Shown here piece after piece: positions 15,268-24,904 of a stretch of 31,843 nt of DNA. This DNA comes from Alkalibaculum bacchi. Its GTDB lineage: Bacteria; Bacillota; Clostridia; Eubacteriales; Alkalibacteraceae. The position numbers and the translations under genes were made by a program. The stretch is from NCBI RefSeq assembly GCF_937875145.1, contig NZ_CALNCS010000241.1:1-31843 (forward strand), in the 5' to 3' direction. Below the pieces are notes generated by a model, which did not search any database, was not told the DNA's origin, and was given only the letters and a program-made list of their open reading frames with translations. Numbering within the stretch: the first letter of the stretch is position 1; each line of letters opens with the position of its first letter.

Positions 15268-16233
15268 ATGTATTTAGTTTTACTTGCAACGATAATATCA
15301 TTTGTCATAATGCTCATTATTGGCCCTTATTTTATTCCCTTCTTAAAAAAATTAAAATTTGGGCAGACTATTAGAGAAGAAGGACCACAAAGTCATATGG
15401 TGAAATCAGGTACTCCAACTATGGGGGGGCTCATGATTATACTATCTATTACAGCAACTTGTCTGTTGTTCTTGGCAAATAGATGGGAAGTAACTGTAGC
15501 TTTATTAGGTACCCTAGCTTTTGGCTTTATTGGATTTATTGATGACTTCATAAAAATTATCTTAAAGAGAAATTTAGGTCTTAAAGCTTATCAAAAGGTT
15601 GTTTTACAAGTAACTTTCGCAATGATTTTAGCAGTATATGCTGCTTATCATCCCAATATTGGAACCCATATGGCAGTTCCGTTTATAGATTCATTACTAG
15701 ATTTTAAATGGCTCTATATCCCATTTACAGTAATATTTATTGTAGGTTTTGTTAATGCAGTAAATTTAACAGATGGATTAGATGGCTTGGCATCTGGGGC
15801 GAGTATGTTTGCAGCTGTATTTTTTGTTTTATCTTGCTTGTACAATGGGTATTATCAGCTGGCCTTATTTGCAGGTAGTGTAGTAGGTGCCTGTTTAGGG
15901 TTTTTAAAATTTAATATCTATCCAGCCAGAGTCTTTATGGGCGATACAGGTTCCATGGCACTTGGAGGTGCTTTGGTTTCTTTGGCTGTACTTACTAGAA
16001 TGGAATTGTATTTCTTTGTAGTAGGAGGATTATTTTTAATAGAAGCCATTTCAGTAATAATACAAGTTTTCTATTTTAAAATGACTGGTGGAAAGAGGTT
16101 TTTTAGAATGGCTCCCATTCATCATCATTTCGAATTAAAAGGTTGGCATGAAAAGAAAGTTGTAATAGTATTCTGGTTTGTATCCGTTTGTTTGGCAGTT
16201 TTAGGATATGCAGGATTAATAATCAATATATAG
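15268..16233 (+). CDS. mraY: Phospho-MurNAc-pentapeptide translocase MraY
   Basis: A 321-residue polytopic membrane enzyme that transfers phospho-MurNAc-pentapeptide to undecaprenyl phosphate, making lipid I. About ten hydrophobic helices are seen. The catalytic aspartates are in IDDFIK (91-96) and NLTDGLDGLA (166-175). FMGDTGS (223-229) and PIHHHFE (283-289) are the remaining conserved cytoplasmic motifs. The ATG starts directly after the murF stop, with GAGGAG inside the end of murF. murD follows, after eight bases. Confidence 0.97.
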   Translation: MYLVLLATIISFVIMLIIGPYFIPFLKKLKFGQTIREEGPQSHMVKSGTPTMGGLMIILSITATCLLFLANRWEVTVALLGTLAFGFIGFIDDFIKIILKRNLGLKAYQKVVLQVTFAMILAVYAAYHPNIGTHMAVPFIDSLLDFKWLYIPFTVIFIVGFVNAVNLTDGLDGLASGASMFAAVFFVLSCLYNGYYQLALFAGSVVGACLGFLKFNIYPARVFMGDTGSMALGGALVSLAVLTRMELYFFVVGGLFLIEAISVIIQVFYFKMTGGKRFFRMAPIHHHFELKGWHEKKVVIVFWFVSVCLAVLGYAGLIINI

Positions 16234-16241
16234 GTGATAAG

Positions 16242-17606
16242 ATGAGACAGAATTATTTAATAATGGGTTGTGCTAGAAGTGGCTTAGCTACAGCAAAATT
16301 TTTAGCAAATAAGGGAGAGCATGTCATATTGACTGACAGCAAAGAGGAAAGCAAAATTATTGAATCTTTTCCTCTAGTTCTTGAGCTTCAAAAAAATTCG
16401 AATATCAAACTGATTTTTGGTCAACAGCCTGATCTAAAAGTATTAGATGAAGTAAAAGAAATTATTATGAGCCCAGGAGTGCCACTAAACCTTCCTATAT
16501 TGGAAAAAGCAAGAGAAGAAAAAATAAAGATAATAAGTGAAATTGAGTTGGCATATAGGTATAGTAAAGCACCAATCATTGCCATCACTGGAACCAATGG
16601 TAAGACCACTACCACAACCCTAGTAGGTGAAATTTTTAAAAATAGCGGAAGAAAAACCTTCGTCGTCGGCAATATTGGTGACCCAATCATTAATTATATA
16701 GAAGAAGCCAATGAAGAGGATGTGTTCATCGCTGAAATCAGTAGTTTTCAATTAGAGACCATTGAAAATTTTAAGCCTGTAATGACTACGATCTTAAATA
16801 TTTCACCAGATCATTTAGATAGACATAAGACTATGGAAAATTACATTGATGCCAAATACCGAATCATAGAAAATATGAATGAGGAAAATATCTTCGTCCT
16901 AAACAAAGACGACTCTGTTTTATCTTTAAGAAAGACACCGAACGTAAAAGTTTTGGCGTTTAGTATAAAAGAAAAGGTTCGGCAGGGTGCCTATTATGAT
17001 GGAGAGTCCATAATCTTAGTAGATCAAGATGAAGAGTACACAATATGTAAAAGAAAAGAACTAAAAATACCAGGTATGCACAATGTACAAAACGCTTTAG
17101 CTGCTGTGGTTCTCTCTTATTTTGGCGGCGTTAGTATACAAGTCATACAAGATACACTTCTTTCCTTTAAAGGAGTAGAACATCGCCTAGAATTTGTTAG
17201 TGAGATCGATGGAATCACTTTTATAAATGATTCTAAAGGCACAAATACAGATGCGAGCACCATTGCCATTAAAGCTTTTGATACGCCAATTGTCTTAATA
17301 GCTGGTGGATATGATAAGAAAGTCTCCTTTGATGAATGGATGGACAGTTTTGAGGGGAAAGTAAAATATCTAGTTGTATTAGGTGCTACGGCAGATCAAA
17401 TTCTTGAGACTGCAGAACGCAAAAATTATGAAAATATTGAAAAAGTAAATACATTTGAAGAAGCTGTTTTAAAAGCCTACGAAAATGCCGAAAATGGAGA
17501 CACTGTTCTTCTTTCACCTGCTTGTGCTAGTTGGGGAATGTTTGTGGATTTTGAAGAGAGAGGAAGAGTCTTTAAAGATATTGTGAAACATTTAGGAGGC
17601 AAATAA
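16242..17606 (+). CDS. murD: UDP-MurNAc-L-Ala:D-Glu ligase MurD
   Basis: A 454-residue Mur ligase that adds D-glutamate, the second stem residue. ATG 16242 is chosen: the frame is open from a TTG at 16188, but that would overlap mraY by 46 bases and add 18 unconserved residues. ATAGGTGAT is the ribosome site. The N-terminal nucleotide-binding fold has MGCARSGLATAKFL (8-21), SPGVPLNLP is at 77-85, the ATP loop AITGTNGKTTT at 114-124, and INDSKGTNTDA near 325. The stop directly abuts the ftsW ATG, so translation of the two is probably coupled. Confidence 0.97.
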   Translation: MRQNYLIMGCARSGLATAKFLANKGEHVILTDSKEESKIIESFPLVLELQKNSNIKLIFGQQPDLKVLDEVKEIIMSPGVPLNLPILEKAREEKIKIISEIELAYRYSKAPIIAITGTNGKTTTTTLVGEIFKNSGRKTFVVGNIGDPIINYIEEANEEDVFIAEISSFQLETIENFKPVMTTILNISPDHLDRHKTMENYIDAKYRIIENMNEENIFVLNKDDSVLSLRKTPNVKVLAFSIKEKVRQGAYYDGESIILVDQDEEYTICKRKELKIPGMHNVQNALAAVVLSYFGGVSIQVIQDTLLSFKGVEHRLEFVSEIDGITFINDSKGTNTDASTIAIKAFDTPIVLIAGGYDKKVSFDEWMDSFEGKVKYLVVLGATADQILETAERKNYENIEKVNTFEEAVLKAYENAENGDTVLLSPACASWGMFVDFEERGRVFKDIVKHLGGK

Positions 17607-18755
17607 ATGAGTGTGGAAAAGAAAAATGTTCAGAGGGTGAAGAACTCAAAGAAGTCCAAGAAGTCAAATCCTAGTGATTTTATTCTTATCTTTTGTATTA
17701 TGAGTTTAGTCTGCATTGGTGTAATAATGGTATTTAGTGCCAGTATTTACACTTCGAGTATTGAATACAACGATCAATATCACCTGTTTAAAAAGCAATT
17801 GATATTTGCTCTAATTGGGACTGTTGCAATGATTATAACAAGTAAAATTGATTATAGAATCTATCAAAAATACAGCCGAGTTATTATGGGTATAGCCGTT
17901 GTTTTACTCATTTTAGTCCTCTTTGTAGGTACAAAGGCTAACGGTGCAAGAAGATGGTTTAATATTGCAGGAGTTAGTTTACAGCCTTCAGAGGTAGCAA
18001 AATATGCTGTGATTATATTTAGTGCTGCTAATATGACAAAGATGAAAGAAGAAATTAGGACTTTTACAAAGGGATTTTTGCCCTTTGTAGTCCTTATGGC
18101 TGTAATTTGTGGACTTATTTATCTACAGCCAAACTTAAGTACGGCTCTTGTTATGGCTTGTATTATCATCGCCATGTTCTTTATAGGTGGGGGAAATCTT
18201 GCCTATATTTTTGCCTCAGGAGGCTTGCTGGTTGTAGCAGCTCTTGCTGCTATGCTTCTTACTGGCTGGAGAAGTAATCGTCTAACTAGTTTCTTAGATC
18301 CAGAAGCAGATCTTGCAGGTGTAGGTTGGCAGACAAAACAATCTAAATTGGCGTTAGGTTCTGGAGGGATTTTTGGTCAGGGACTCGGCAATGGAAAACA
18401 AAAGATGTTCTACTTGCCAGAAGCACAAAATGACTTTATCTTTGCACATATTGGAGAAGAACTTGGCTTAATAGGAACCCTTTTAATACTAGCTCTCTTT
18501 TTGCTCTTAATATGGAGGGGTCTTCGCATCGCCTTGTATGCTCCTGATACATTTTCATCCTTAATCTCTTTTGGAATCATCTTTATGGTGGCCATACAAG
18601 TAATTATTAATGTTTGCGTAGTCACTCAGCTCATTCCTGTAACGGGTATGCCTCTGCCCTTTATTAGTGCAGGTGGTTCTTCTTTAATTTTCTTAATGGC
18701 AGGTATGGGCATCTTGTTAAATATTTCGAAAAAGACACCTATTAGTAGGAGGTAA
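17607..18755 (+). CDS. ftsW: FtsW/SpoVE-type SEDS glycan polymerase
   Basis: A 382-residue SEDS-family membrane protein with about ten helices, which polymerises lipid II with a partner class B PBP. The lysine-rich N-terminal tail (1-24) is cytoplasmic. RRWFNIAGVSLQPSEVAKYA near 116-135 and PLPFISAGGSSLIFLMAGMG near 350-369 are the strongest family signatures. In Bacillus the copy at this position is SpoVE, specific to the spore cortex; here a single gene is present with the single SpoVD-like PBP. Whether it serves division, cortex or both cannot be decided. AGGAGG lies seven bases before the ATG, within murD. Confidence 0.94.
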   Translation: MSVEKKNVQRVKNSKKSKKSNPSDFILIFCIMSLVCIGVIMVFSASIYTSSIEYNDQYHLFKKQLIFALIGTVAMIITSKIDYRIYQKYSRVIMGIAVVLLILVLFVGTKANGARRWFNIAGVSLQPSEVAKYAVIIFSAANMTKMKEEIRTFTKGFLPFVVLMAVICGLIYLQPNLSTALVMACIIIAMFFIGGGNLAYIFASGGLLVVAALAAMLLTGWRSNRLTSFLDPEADLAGVGWQTKQSKLALGSGGIFGQGLGNGKQKMFYLPEAQNDFIFAHIGEELGLIGTLLILALFLLLIWRGLRIALYAPDTFSSLISFGIIFMVAIQVIINVCVVTQLIPVTGMPLPFISAGGSSLIFLMAGMGILLNISKKTPISRR

Positions 18756-18758
18756 TTT

Positions 18759-19871
18759 ATGAAAGTAGTAATAGCTGCAGGAGGAACTGGTGGTCACATT
18801 TATCCAGGGATTGCCATAGCTAATTATATTAGAGATAAAGATCCAAATAGTCACATTCTCTTTATAGGGACTAGTAAAGGTTTAGAAAAAGAGCTGGTGC
18901 CTAAAGAAGGATACGATATACAGCTCATTCGAGTAAAGGGCTTTGAAAGAAAGCTGAGCCTAGATACCTTAAAGACCATAAGGGAATTGTTCTTAGGGCT
19001 AGGAGATGCTAAGAAAATCATAAAAGACTTTAAGCCAGATGTAGTAGTGGGTACAGGTGGGTATGTATGTGGTCCCGTATTGTTTTCCGCTTGGCTAGCT
19101 AAAGTGCCAACATTAATTCACGAACAAAATGCATTTCCGGGTGTTACGAATCGCATTTTATCTCGACTTGTAGATAAAGTAGCTTCTAGCTTTCCGGAAG
19201 CCATAAAGTATTTTAAGCATAAAGACCGGGTTGTGGTTTCTGGCAATCCAATACGGAGTGAGTTTAAAGAAAAAAACAGGGAACATGCTAGAAAAAAACT
19301 ATCCATTCCAATGAATAAAAAGTTGATCGTCGTTACAGGTGGAAGCCAGGGAGCTCAAAGCATTAACAAAAGCATGATCCATGTAATCAAAGAATTAAAA
19401 GATCGACCAGATATTCATATCGTACACGTTACAGGCAAAAAACAGCATGAAAAAGTGCTGGATGGTTTAAAAACAGAAAATATTGACCCATCTACATTAA
19501 AAAATATTGAGATTGTACCTTATACCTTTGATATGGCTACTCTATATAAGGCTAGCGATTTAATTATTGCAAGAGCTGGAGCTATGACCATATCAGAGAT
19601 TACAGCTGTAGGCAGGAGTTGTATTTTGATTCCTTATCCCTATGCTACAGATAATCATCAAGAATTTAATGCAAGGGTTATTGCAGATAAAGAAGGAGGA
19701 GTCCTTATTCTAGATAAAGATCTAAATGGACAGCTATTAATAGATACCATAAAAGATCTTATGAAAGATACGAAAAAACTTAGAGAAATGGAAAATATCA
19801 CATCAAAACTAGGTATTTTAAACGGTGACGACATCATTTATAATGAAATTAAGACATTGGCTCTTAAGTAA
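18759..19871 (+). CDS. murG: MurG, lipid II-forming GlcNAc transferase
   Basis: A 370-residue peripheral membrane glycosyltransferase (GT28) that adds GlcNAc to lipid I. The first glycine-rich loop GGTGGHIYPG is at 8-17, the second, VTGGSQGAQSINKS, lies near 192-205, and the donor-binding segment RAGAMTISEITAVG is near 273-286, followed by PYPYATDNHQEFNA. All are standard for MurG. TAGGAGG lies seven bases before the ATG, and only three bases separate it from ftsW. Confidence 0.97.
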   Translation: MKVVIAAGGTGGHIYPGIAIANYIRDKDPNSHILFIGTSKGLEKELVPKEGYDIQLIRVKGFERKLSLDTLKTIRELFLGLGDAKKIIKDFKPDVVVGTGGYVCGPVLFSAWLAKVPTLIHEQNAFPGVTNRILSRLVDKVASSFPEAIKYFKHKDRVVVSGNPIRSEFKEKNREHARKKLSIPMNKKLIVVTGGSQGAQSINKSMIHVIKELKDRPDIHIVHVTGKKQHEKVLDGLKTENIDPSTLKNIEIVPYTFDMATLYKASDLIIARAGAMTISEITAVGRSCILIPYPYATDNHQEFNARVIADKEGGVLILDKDLNGQLLIDTIKDLMKDTKKLREMENITSKLGILNGDDIIYNEIKTLALK

Positions 19872-19940
19872 TTGTAACATCCCATAGCCTTTGGGAATAT
19901 GATGGAGTAGATTATCCTTTATTTTTCTGGAGGTGTGTTA

Positions 19941-21200
19941 ATGAGTAAGTACGTCGTAAAAGGTGGTAATCGTTTAGAAGGTGAAGTAAGCATTCAAGGT
20001 TCAAAAAATGCTGCTCTACCTATTTTAGCTGCAACTGTGCTCAATCAAGGGGAAAGTATTATTTCTAATGTTCCTGATATTCACGATGTAGATGTTATGA
20101 TAAAGATTCTAAAGTCCATAGGTTGCCGAGTACAAAAAGAAGGTAATCTTTTAGTCGTAGATTCTAGTAATGTGAGCTCCGTCGAAGTATCAGAATCCTT
20201 GGTAAGAGAAATGAGATCCTCTATTATTTTATTGGGAGCTCTTTTGTCAAAGCACAAAGAAACTGTATTTTCCTATCCTGGTGGCTGCGATATCGGTTTA
20301 CGTCCTATTGATATACACTTAATGGGCCTTAGAAAACTAGGTGCAGAAATTACAGAATCACATGGTTACATATACTGTAAGGCGGATAAACTCTATGGAA
20401 ATAATATTACATTAGATTTTCCTAGTGTAGGAGCAACAGAAAATATCATGTTAGCGGCTAGTCTAGCAGAAGGCGAAACCATTATACGAAACGCAGCGAA
20501 GGAGCCAGAAATAGCAGATTTACAAAATTTCATTAACGCCATGGGTGGAAATGTATCTGGTGCAGGATCAGGGCATATCGTCATTAAAGGTGCGTCAAAG
20601 CTAAACGATGTAAAATACCGGGTAACAAGTGATCGTATTGTAGCAGGTACATATTTAGCCGCTTCTGCAATTACGGAAGGTAATGTTTTGTTAAGAGATG
20701 TAGCAATAGAAGATTTGCGGGCAGTTTGTGCAAAATTAGCAGAGACTGGGTGTAAAATTACAGTAGGTGAAAATGGAGAAGTTTGGGCTCGTGGACCAAA
20801 GACAATTCAACCTATCGAATCTTTGATCACACAACCTTATCCAGGTTTTCCAACGGATATGCAAGCTCAGGTTTTAGCACTACTTACCTTGGCCAACGGC
20901 ACTAGTGTTGTAAATGAGACCATATTTGAAAGCCGATACAAACACGTACCTGAATTAATTCGAATGGGAGCCCATGTAAAGATTGAAGGTAGAATAGCAA
21001 TTGTACAAGGGGTCAAAAAATTAATGGGTGCAGATGTTAAGTCTACAGATTTACGAGGAGGCGCTTCTCTCATTTTAGCTGGTTTAGCTGCAGAAGGTAC
21101 AACTACAATACATAGTATTGATCATATACATCGAGGTTACGAAAAATTAGATGAGAACCTTCGCTCCTTAGGGGCAAACATCATAAGACAAGAGGAATGA
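19941..21200 (+). CDS. murA: UDP-GlcNAc enolpyruvyl transferase MurA
   Basis: A 419-residue cytosolic enzyme that starts peptidoglycan synthesis by adding enolpyruvate to UDP-GlcNAc. ATG 19941 is chosen over the in-frame GTG at 19935 because CTGGAGGTG (19927-19935) is the ribosome site and K22-N23 in GSKNAALPILA then carry the standard numbers. C116 in YPGGCDIGLRPIDIH is the fosfomycin-reactive cysteine, so the enzyme should be fosfomycin-sensitive. A weak TCCCA/TGGGA hairpin lies at 19880-19896 in the 69-base gap after murG. It overlaps ftsQ by four bases (ATGA). Confidence 0.97.
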   Translation: MSKYVVKGGNRLEGEVSIQGSKNAALPILAATVLNQGESIISNVPDIHDVDVMIKILKSIGCRVQKEGNLLVVDSSNVSSVEVSESLVREMRSSIILLGALLSKHKETVFSYPGGCDIGLRPIDIHLMGLRKLGAEITESHGYIYCKADKLYGNNITLDFPSVGATENIMLAASLAEGETIIRNAAKEPEIADLQNFINAMGGNVSGAGSGHIVIKGASKLNDVKYRVTSDRIVAGTYLAASAITEGNVLLRDVAIEDLRAVCAKLAETGCKITVGENGEVWARGPKTIQPIESLITQPYPGFPTDMQAQVLALLTLANGTSVVNETIFESRYKHVPELIRMGAHVKIEGRIAIVQGVKKLMGADVKSTDLRGGASLILAGLAAEGTTTIHSIDHIHRGYEKLDENLRSLGANIIRQEE

Positions 21201-21964
21201 TATCAGTGATAATACAAAAGAGAAAAAAGTTTCATAAACGACGACATAATAAGAAAAATTATGTTACACTGGTAATAATATTATTTTTATTGATTATTAT
21301 GACCGTTTATTTTGTATTATTTACGGATTTTTTTAATATATCGAAAATAGATGTAAATGATAATAAAATCGTTTCGAATGATGAAATAATCCTTAAATCC
21401 GCTTTAAGAGATGGTCAAAATATATTTCGATTTAATAAAAAGCAAGTAATAAATTCTATAGAGAAGATTCCTTATATAAAAAGTGCTAGTCTAGTGAGGG
21501 TATTCCCAAGCACTGTAAAAATTTATATTGAAGAAAGAGATATTATTGGTGCTATTTTTTATGAAAACACATTTGTATTTGTGGATAATGAGCAGGTCGT
21601 TTTAGAAGTGAATCAGAAACTATCTAATACGACCATACCCATTATCACTATTAAGGAAGATGCAGTAGGTACAATTGTAGTAGGAGACCAGTTGCAAATC
21701 AATCCGGAATGGGTAAAAAAAGAAGTCTTTGACATACTAAATATACTTCAACAAGAAAAATTGTTAGGATATATTTCTGAAATCAATATCACGGAAGACA
21801 ATTTATTTTACCTCTATACAAAAAAGGGTAGTCTCATTAAAGTAAAGAATAGCGATACCGTTAATGAAAAGTTGGGTTTTATTTCAACCTATCTGGTTAA
21901 AAAAGATGAACGTATGATTGTCGATTTGACACATGGAGGAAATCCTACTTATATCCCGAGATAA
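21197..21964 (+). CDS. ftsQ: FtsQ/DivIB cell-division protein
   Basis: A 255-residue bitopic protein. A very basic cytoplasmic tail (about 1-20) is followed by a membrane helix at 22-43, then a POTRA domain from about 46 to 115 (FNISKIDVNDNKIV, then the PSTVKIYIEERD strand) and the FtsQ/DivIB beta domain to the C-terminus. It assembles outside the membrane with FtsL and DivIC at the septum. The ATG overlaps the murA stop; a GTG nine bases later is a possible alternative. The position between murA and the DUF881 genes equals that of divIB in Bacillus. Confidence 0.92.
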   Translation: MISVIIQKRKKFHKRRHNKKNYVTLVIILFLLIIMTVYFVLFTDFFNISKIDVNDNKIVSNDEIILKSALRDGQNIFRFNKKQVINSIEKIPYIKSASLVRVFPSTVKIYIEERDIIGAIFYENTFVFVDNEQVVLEVNQKLSNTTIPIITIKEDAVGTIVVGDQLQINPEWVKKEVFDILNILQQEKLLGYISEINITEDNLFYLYTKKGSLIKVKNSDTVNEKLGFISTYLVKKDERMIVDLTHGGNPTYIPR

Positions 21965-21980
21965 ATTAAGGAGAGAATAA

Positions 21981-22682
21981 ATGGACAAGTCAAAGGGAAG
22001 TACCTGGATAACGATTATATGCATTATCATTGGAATTATGATTGCTCTACAGATGAAGTCCATAGGAAATTTAGGCGGCCTTGTGACCACACAAAGAGCA
22101 GATGAAATGCTCATTGAGATTAATGAGATGGAAAAAGAAAATGAAAAATTAATTCAAAAAGTAAATGAATTAGAAAACAGTATAAGTGTATTTGAAAATC
22201 AAGCTGCAGATAACAATGAAGTAGTAGAGAAAATGCTAAAAGACGCAAATATGGCAAAAGCGCAAGCAGGCTACACAGATTTAGTTGGTCCTGGAGTACT
22301 TATTGCACTTGATTATACAGACGATGACGGTTTTGATCCATTTACTTTTAACTCTGAGCTTTTACTGCTACTCGTAAATGAATTAAATGCTTCCGGCGCA
22401 GAAGCCATATCTATAAATGGGGAGAGAATTGTTAATACATCGGAAATACGACTAGCCGGTAATCACATTAATATTAATGGAAAAAAGAATGCTTATCCCT
22501 TTGTGTTTAAAGTCATAGGAGATTCAAAAACATTATCTTCTGCTCTTAATATAAGAGGGGGGATATTTGATCTTTTGGAACTAAATTATATTGAGGTGAC
22601 TTTAGAAGAATCAGATAAACTTACAGTACCAAGATACAACGGGACCCTTAACTTTACTCATGCTAAGCCTGTAGAGAAATAG
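21981..22682 (+). CDS. DUF881 membrane protein (YlxW/YlxX-like), first copy
   Basis: A 233-residue protein with an N-terminal membrane helix at about 9-25, a coiled coil at about 45-75, and a DUF881 domain from about 95 onward (LVGPGVLIALDYTDD, then LLLLLVNELNASGAEAISIN). Proteins of this family lie between divIB and sbp in Bacillus and many Clostridia, and their role is not established. The domain faces the outside. AAGGAGAG is the ribosome site. A second, more diverged copy follows after 13 bases. Confidence 0.88.
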   Translation: MDKSKGSTWITIICIIIGIMIALQMKSIGNLGGLVTTQRADEMLIEINEMEKENEKLIQKVNELENSISVFENQAADNNEVVEKMLKDANMAKAQAGYTDLVGPGVLIALDYTDDDGFDPFTFNSELLLLLVNELNASGAEAISINGERIVNTSEIRLAGNHININGKKNAYPFVFKVIGDSKTLSSALNIRGGIFDLLELNYIEVTLEESDKLTVPRYNGTLNFTHAKPVEK

Positions 22683-22695
22683 TGAGGTCTTCAAT

Positions 22696-23385
22696 ATGAT
22701 GAAAAAAATACTAACGTTTGTGACATTTATTCTATGCATATTGGTGGGGGCTGTCTTCACGCCAACCATATTAGATAAGGACATGCTCCTAGGGAATCAT
22801 AATATTACAACTCCAAAAGTCATATATGATTATCAACAAGAAATCGATAATCTAAAAGTTCAAAACAAAGAGTTGAATGTAAATATAGAAAACTTAGAAT
22901 CTAAACTTGAAAACTATGAAAATGGAGAAGAAGTAGATTACAAATTATTGCAAAAGGAATTGTTCAATGAAAACATAATCTATGATATAATACTAGGTAA
23001 TACTGATGTAGAAGGACCAGGAGTAGAAGTCCTTATGTCAGATAGTGATGAAGAGATTACAATTGGAGACGATATTTCAAATTATATTATTCATAATAGC
23101 AATGTGCTCAAAATTGTGAATGAATTAAAATATGCTGGTGCAGAAGTGATTGCTATCAATGGATACCAATTATCTTGGGATTCTAATATCGATTGTGCGG
23201 GACCGGTAATATATATTGACGATTTTATTGCAGGGACGCCTTTTAAAATTGAAGCCATAGGAAATCAACAAAAGATGATGGCGACATTAGAGGCAGACGA
23301 TAGTTACTATGTAGAGCTATCTCGATTCAGCAAGATTAACATTAGTTTAAGAGAAAAGGATAATATAGTTCTTAAAAAGAACTAA
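22696..23385 (+). CDS. DUF881 membrane protein, second, diverged copy
   Basis: A 229-residue paralogue of the gene before it. A membrane helix lies at about 5-20 and could also serve as a signal peptide. A coiled coil spans about 48-75, and the DUF881-like region from about 105 keeps the landmarks GPGVEVLM and VLKIVNELKYAGAEVIAIN. The rest is less conserved than in the first copy. Tandem DUF881 genes upstream of sbp also occur in Bacillus (ylxW-ylxX). Function is unknown. The start is one of two adjacent ATG codons. Confidence 0.82.
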   Translation: MMKKILTFVTFILCILVGAVFTPTILDKDMLLGNHNITTPKVIYDYQQEIDNLKVQNKELNVNIENLESKLENYENGEEVDYKLLQKELFNENIIYDIILGNTDVEGPGVEVLMSDSDEEITIGDDISNYIIHNSNVLKIVNELKYAGAEVIAINGYQLSWDSNIDCAGPVIYIDDFIAGTPFKIEAIGNQQKMMATLEADDSYYVELSRFSKINISLREKDNIVLKKN

Positions 23386-23406
23386 TATTATAAAGGTGAA
23401 AGTAGT

Positions 23407-23760
23407 ATGTTTTTACCAATTCTAGGCTTGTTTATAGGAGTTTTGATAGGATTTATCGTACCTTTTGATTTGCCTACTACATATGCTTCTTATATGTCTG
23501 TAGCATTGTTGGCGGCGCTGGATTCTGTTTTTGGCGGAATTAGAGCAGAGCTAGAAAATCATTTTGATTCAGGTATATTTATATCCGGATTTTTTGGAAA
23601 TGCCATAATAGCAGCATTCCTAGCGTATCTAGGTGATCGTCTTGGAATTCCACTGTATTATGCGGCAATCTTTACTTTTGGTACGAGATTATTTCAAAAT
23701 TTTGCTATCATCAGAAGAATCATTATAAAGAAATTACAAGAGAAACGTAAAAAAAATTAA
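23407..23760 (+). CDS. sbp: Small basic protein Sbp (DUF1290)
   Basis: A 117-residue hydrophobic protein with three to four membrane segments (about 1-19, 25-45, 55-78, 80-100) and a basic C-terminal tail ending in KKLQEKRKKN. The run YMSVALLAALDSVFGGIRAE is the hallmark of DUF1290/Sbp, which is always found next to the DUF881 genes and ftsA/ftsZ in Firmicutes. No molecular role is established. AAAGGTGAAAG precedes the ATG. In Bacillus ftsA would come next; here ftsZ does. Confidence 0.9.
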   Translation: MFLPILGLFIGVLIGFIVPFDLPTTYASYMSVALLAALDSVFGGIRAELENHFDSGIFISGFFGNAIIAAFLAYLGDRLGIPLYYAAIFTFGTRLFQNFAIIRRIIIKKLQEKRKKN

Positions 23761-23784
23761 AGTGTACATGAGGGGGAAAAAAAG

Positions 23785-24885
23785 TTGTTTCAATTCGATA
23801 TTGACTCAGATCATTTCGCAAAGATTAAAGTAATCGGAGTTGGCGGCGGCGGTAACAATGCTGTTAATAGAATGATAGAATCAGGTTTACAAGGGGTAAG
23901 TTTTGCAGTAGTTAATACAGACAATCAAGCTTTAAATCTTGCCTTAGCCGAAGAAAAAATTCAAATTGGAGAAAAGGCAACTCATGGCTTAGGTGCAGGT
24001 GCAAATCCAGAAGTTGGACAAAGATCTGCAGAAGAAAGCGAAGAAATTCTAGCTGAAGCTATTAAAGGAACAGATCTCCTATTCGTAACATGTGGAATGG
24101 GTGGTGGAACTGGAACTGGTGCCGCTCCTGTTGTAGCTCGTATTGCAAAGAGCTTAGGTATTCTAACAGTAGGTGTTGTAACAAAACCATTTTCTTTTGA
24201 AGGAAAAGTGCGGGCAAATAATGCTATACTAGGTACTGAATTATTAGCACAACATGTAGATGCCCTTGTAACGATTCCAAATGATCGATTATTGCAATTG
24301 GCAGATAAGACAACTACTTTAAAAGATGCTTTTAAGATGGCAGATAATGTATTACTACAAGGTGTCCGAGGTATTTCTGACTTAATTGCAGTGCCAGGAC
24401 TTGTCAGCCTTGACTTTGCCGATGTAAAGACAATTATGAAGGATACTGGACTTGCTCATATGGGTGTTGGTTCCGCAAAAGGCGAAAACAAAGCTGCAGA
24501 AGCTGCAAAACAAGCCATACATAGCCCATTGTTAGAAACTACTATCGATGGGGCTACTGGTGTACTATTAAATATTACAGGTGGCATGGATCTTACTTTA
24601 TTTGAAGTAGATCAAGCTGCTGAAATCGCTAGGGAAGCGGCTGATCCTGAAGCGAATGTTATCTTTGGTGCTGCAATAGATGAAAGTATGCAAGATGAAA
24701 TTAAGATTACTGTCATTGCTACAGGCTTTCCAAGTAATAAGGAAAAAAAGGTAGAACCAAAGAAGAGCAATATTGTTGGCGAAGATAAACCAACTAAAAG
24801 CCAAGGGCAATCCCAAGGACAATCTCAAGGACAATCTTCAGTAGATCAACAATTTAGCATTCCATCTTTCTTAAAAAAGAGATAA
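23785..24885 (+). CDS. ftsZ: FtsZ, tubulin-like division ring protein
   Basis: A 366-residue GTPase with a TTG start eight bases after AGGGGG. Nucleotide-binding motifs: GVGGGGNNAVNRM at 18-30, NTDNQAL at 44-50, the tubulin signature GGGTGTG at 106-112, and the T7 loop GLVSLDFADV at 205-214. A charged linker from about 318 contains a QSQG tandem (about 339-351) and leads to the conserved tail FSIPSFLKKR, the docking peptide for membrane tethers. FtsA, the usual tether, is not encoded next to it, so another partner such as SepF, or an FtsA elsewhere in the genome, would be needed. A strong terminator follows. Confidence 0.98.
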   Translation: MFQFDIDSDHFAKIKVIGVGGGGNNAVNRMIESGLQGVSFAVVNTDNQALNLALAEEKIQIGEKATHGLGAGANPEVGQRSAEESEEILAEAIKGTDLLFVTCGMGGGTGTGAAPVVARIAKSLGILTVGVVTKPFSFEGKVRANNAILGTELLAQHVDALVTIPNDRLLQLADKTTTLKDAFKMADNVLLQGVRGISDLIAVPGLVSLDFADVKTIMKDTGLAHMGVGSAKGENKAAEAAKQAIHSPLLETTIDGATGVLLNITGGMDLTLFEVDQAAEIAREAADPEANVIFGAAIDESMQDEIKITVIATGFPSNKEKKVEPKKSNIVGEDKPTKSQGQSQGQSQGQSSVDQQFSIPSFLKKR

Positions 24886-24904
24886 GATTAAAAATGAAAA
24901 AGAC

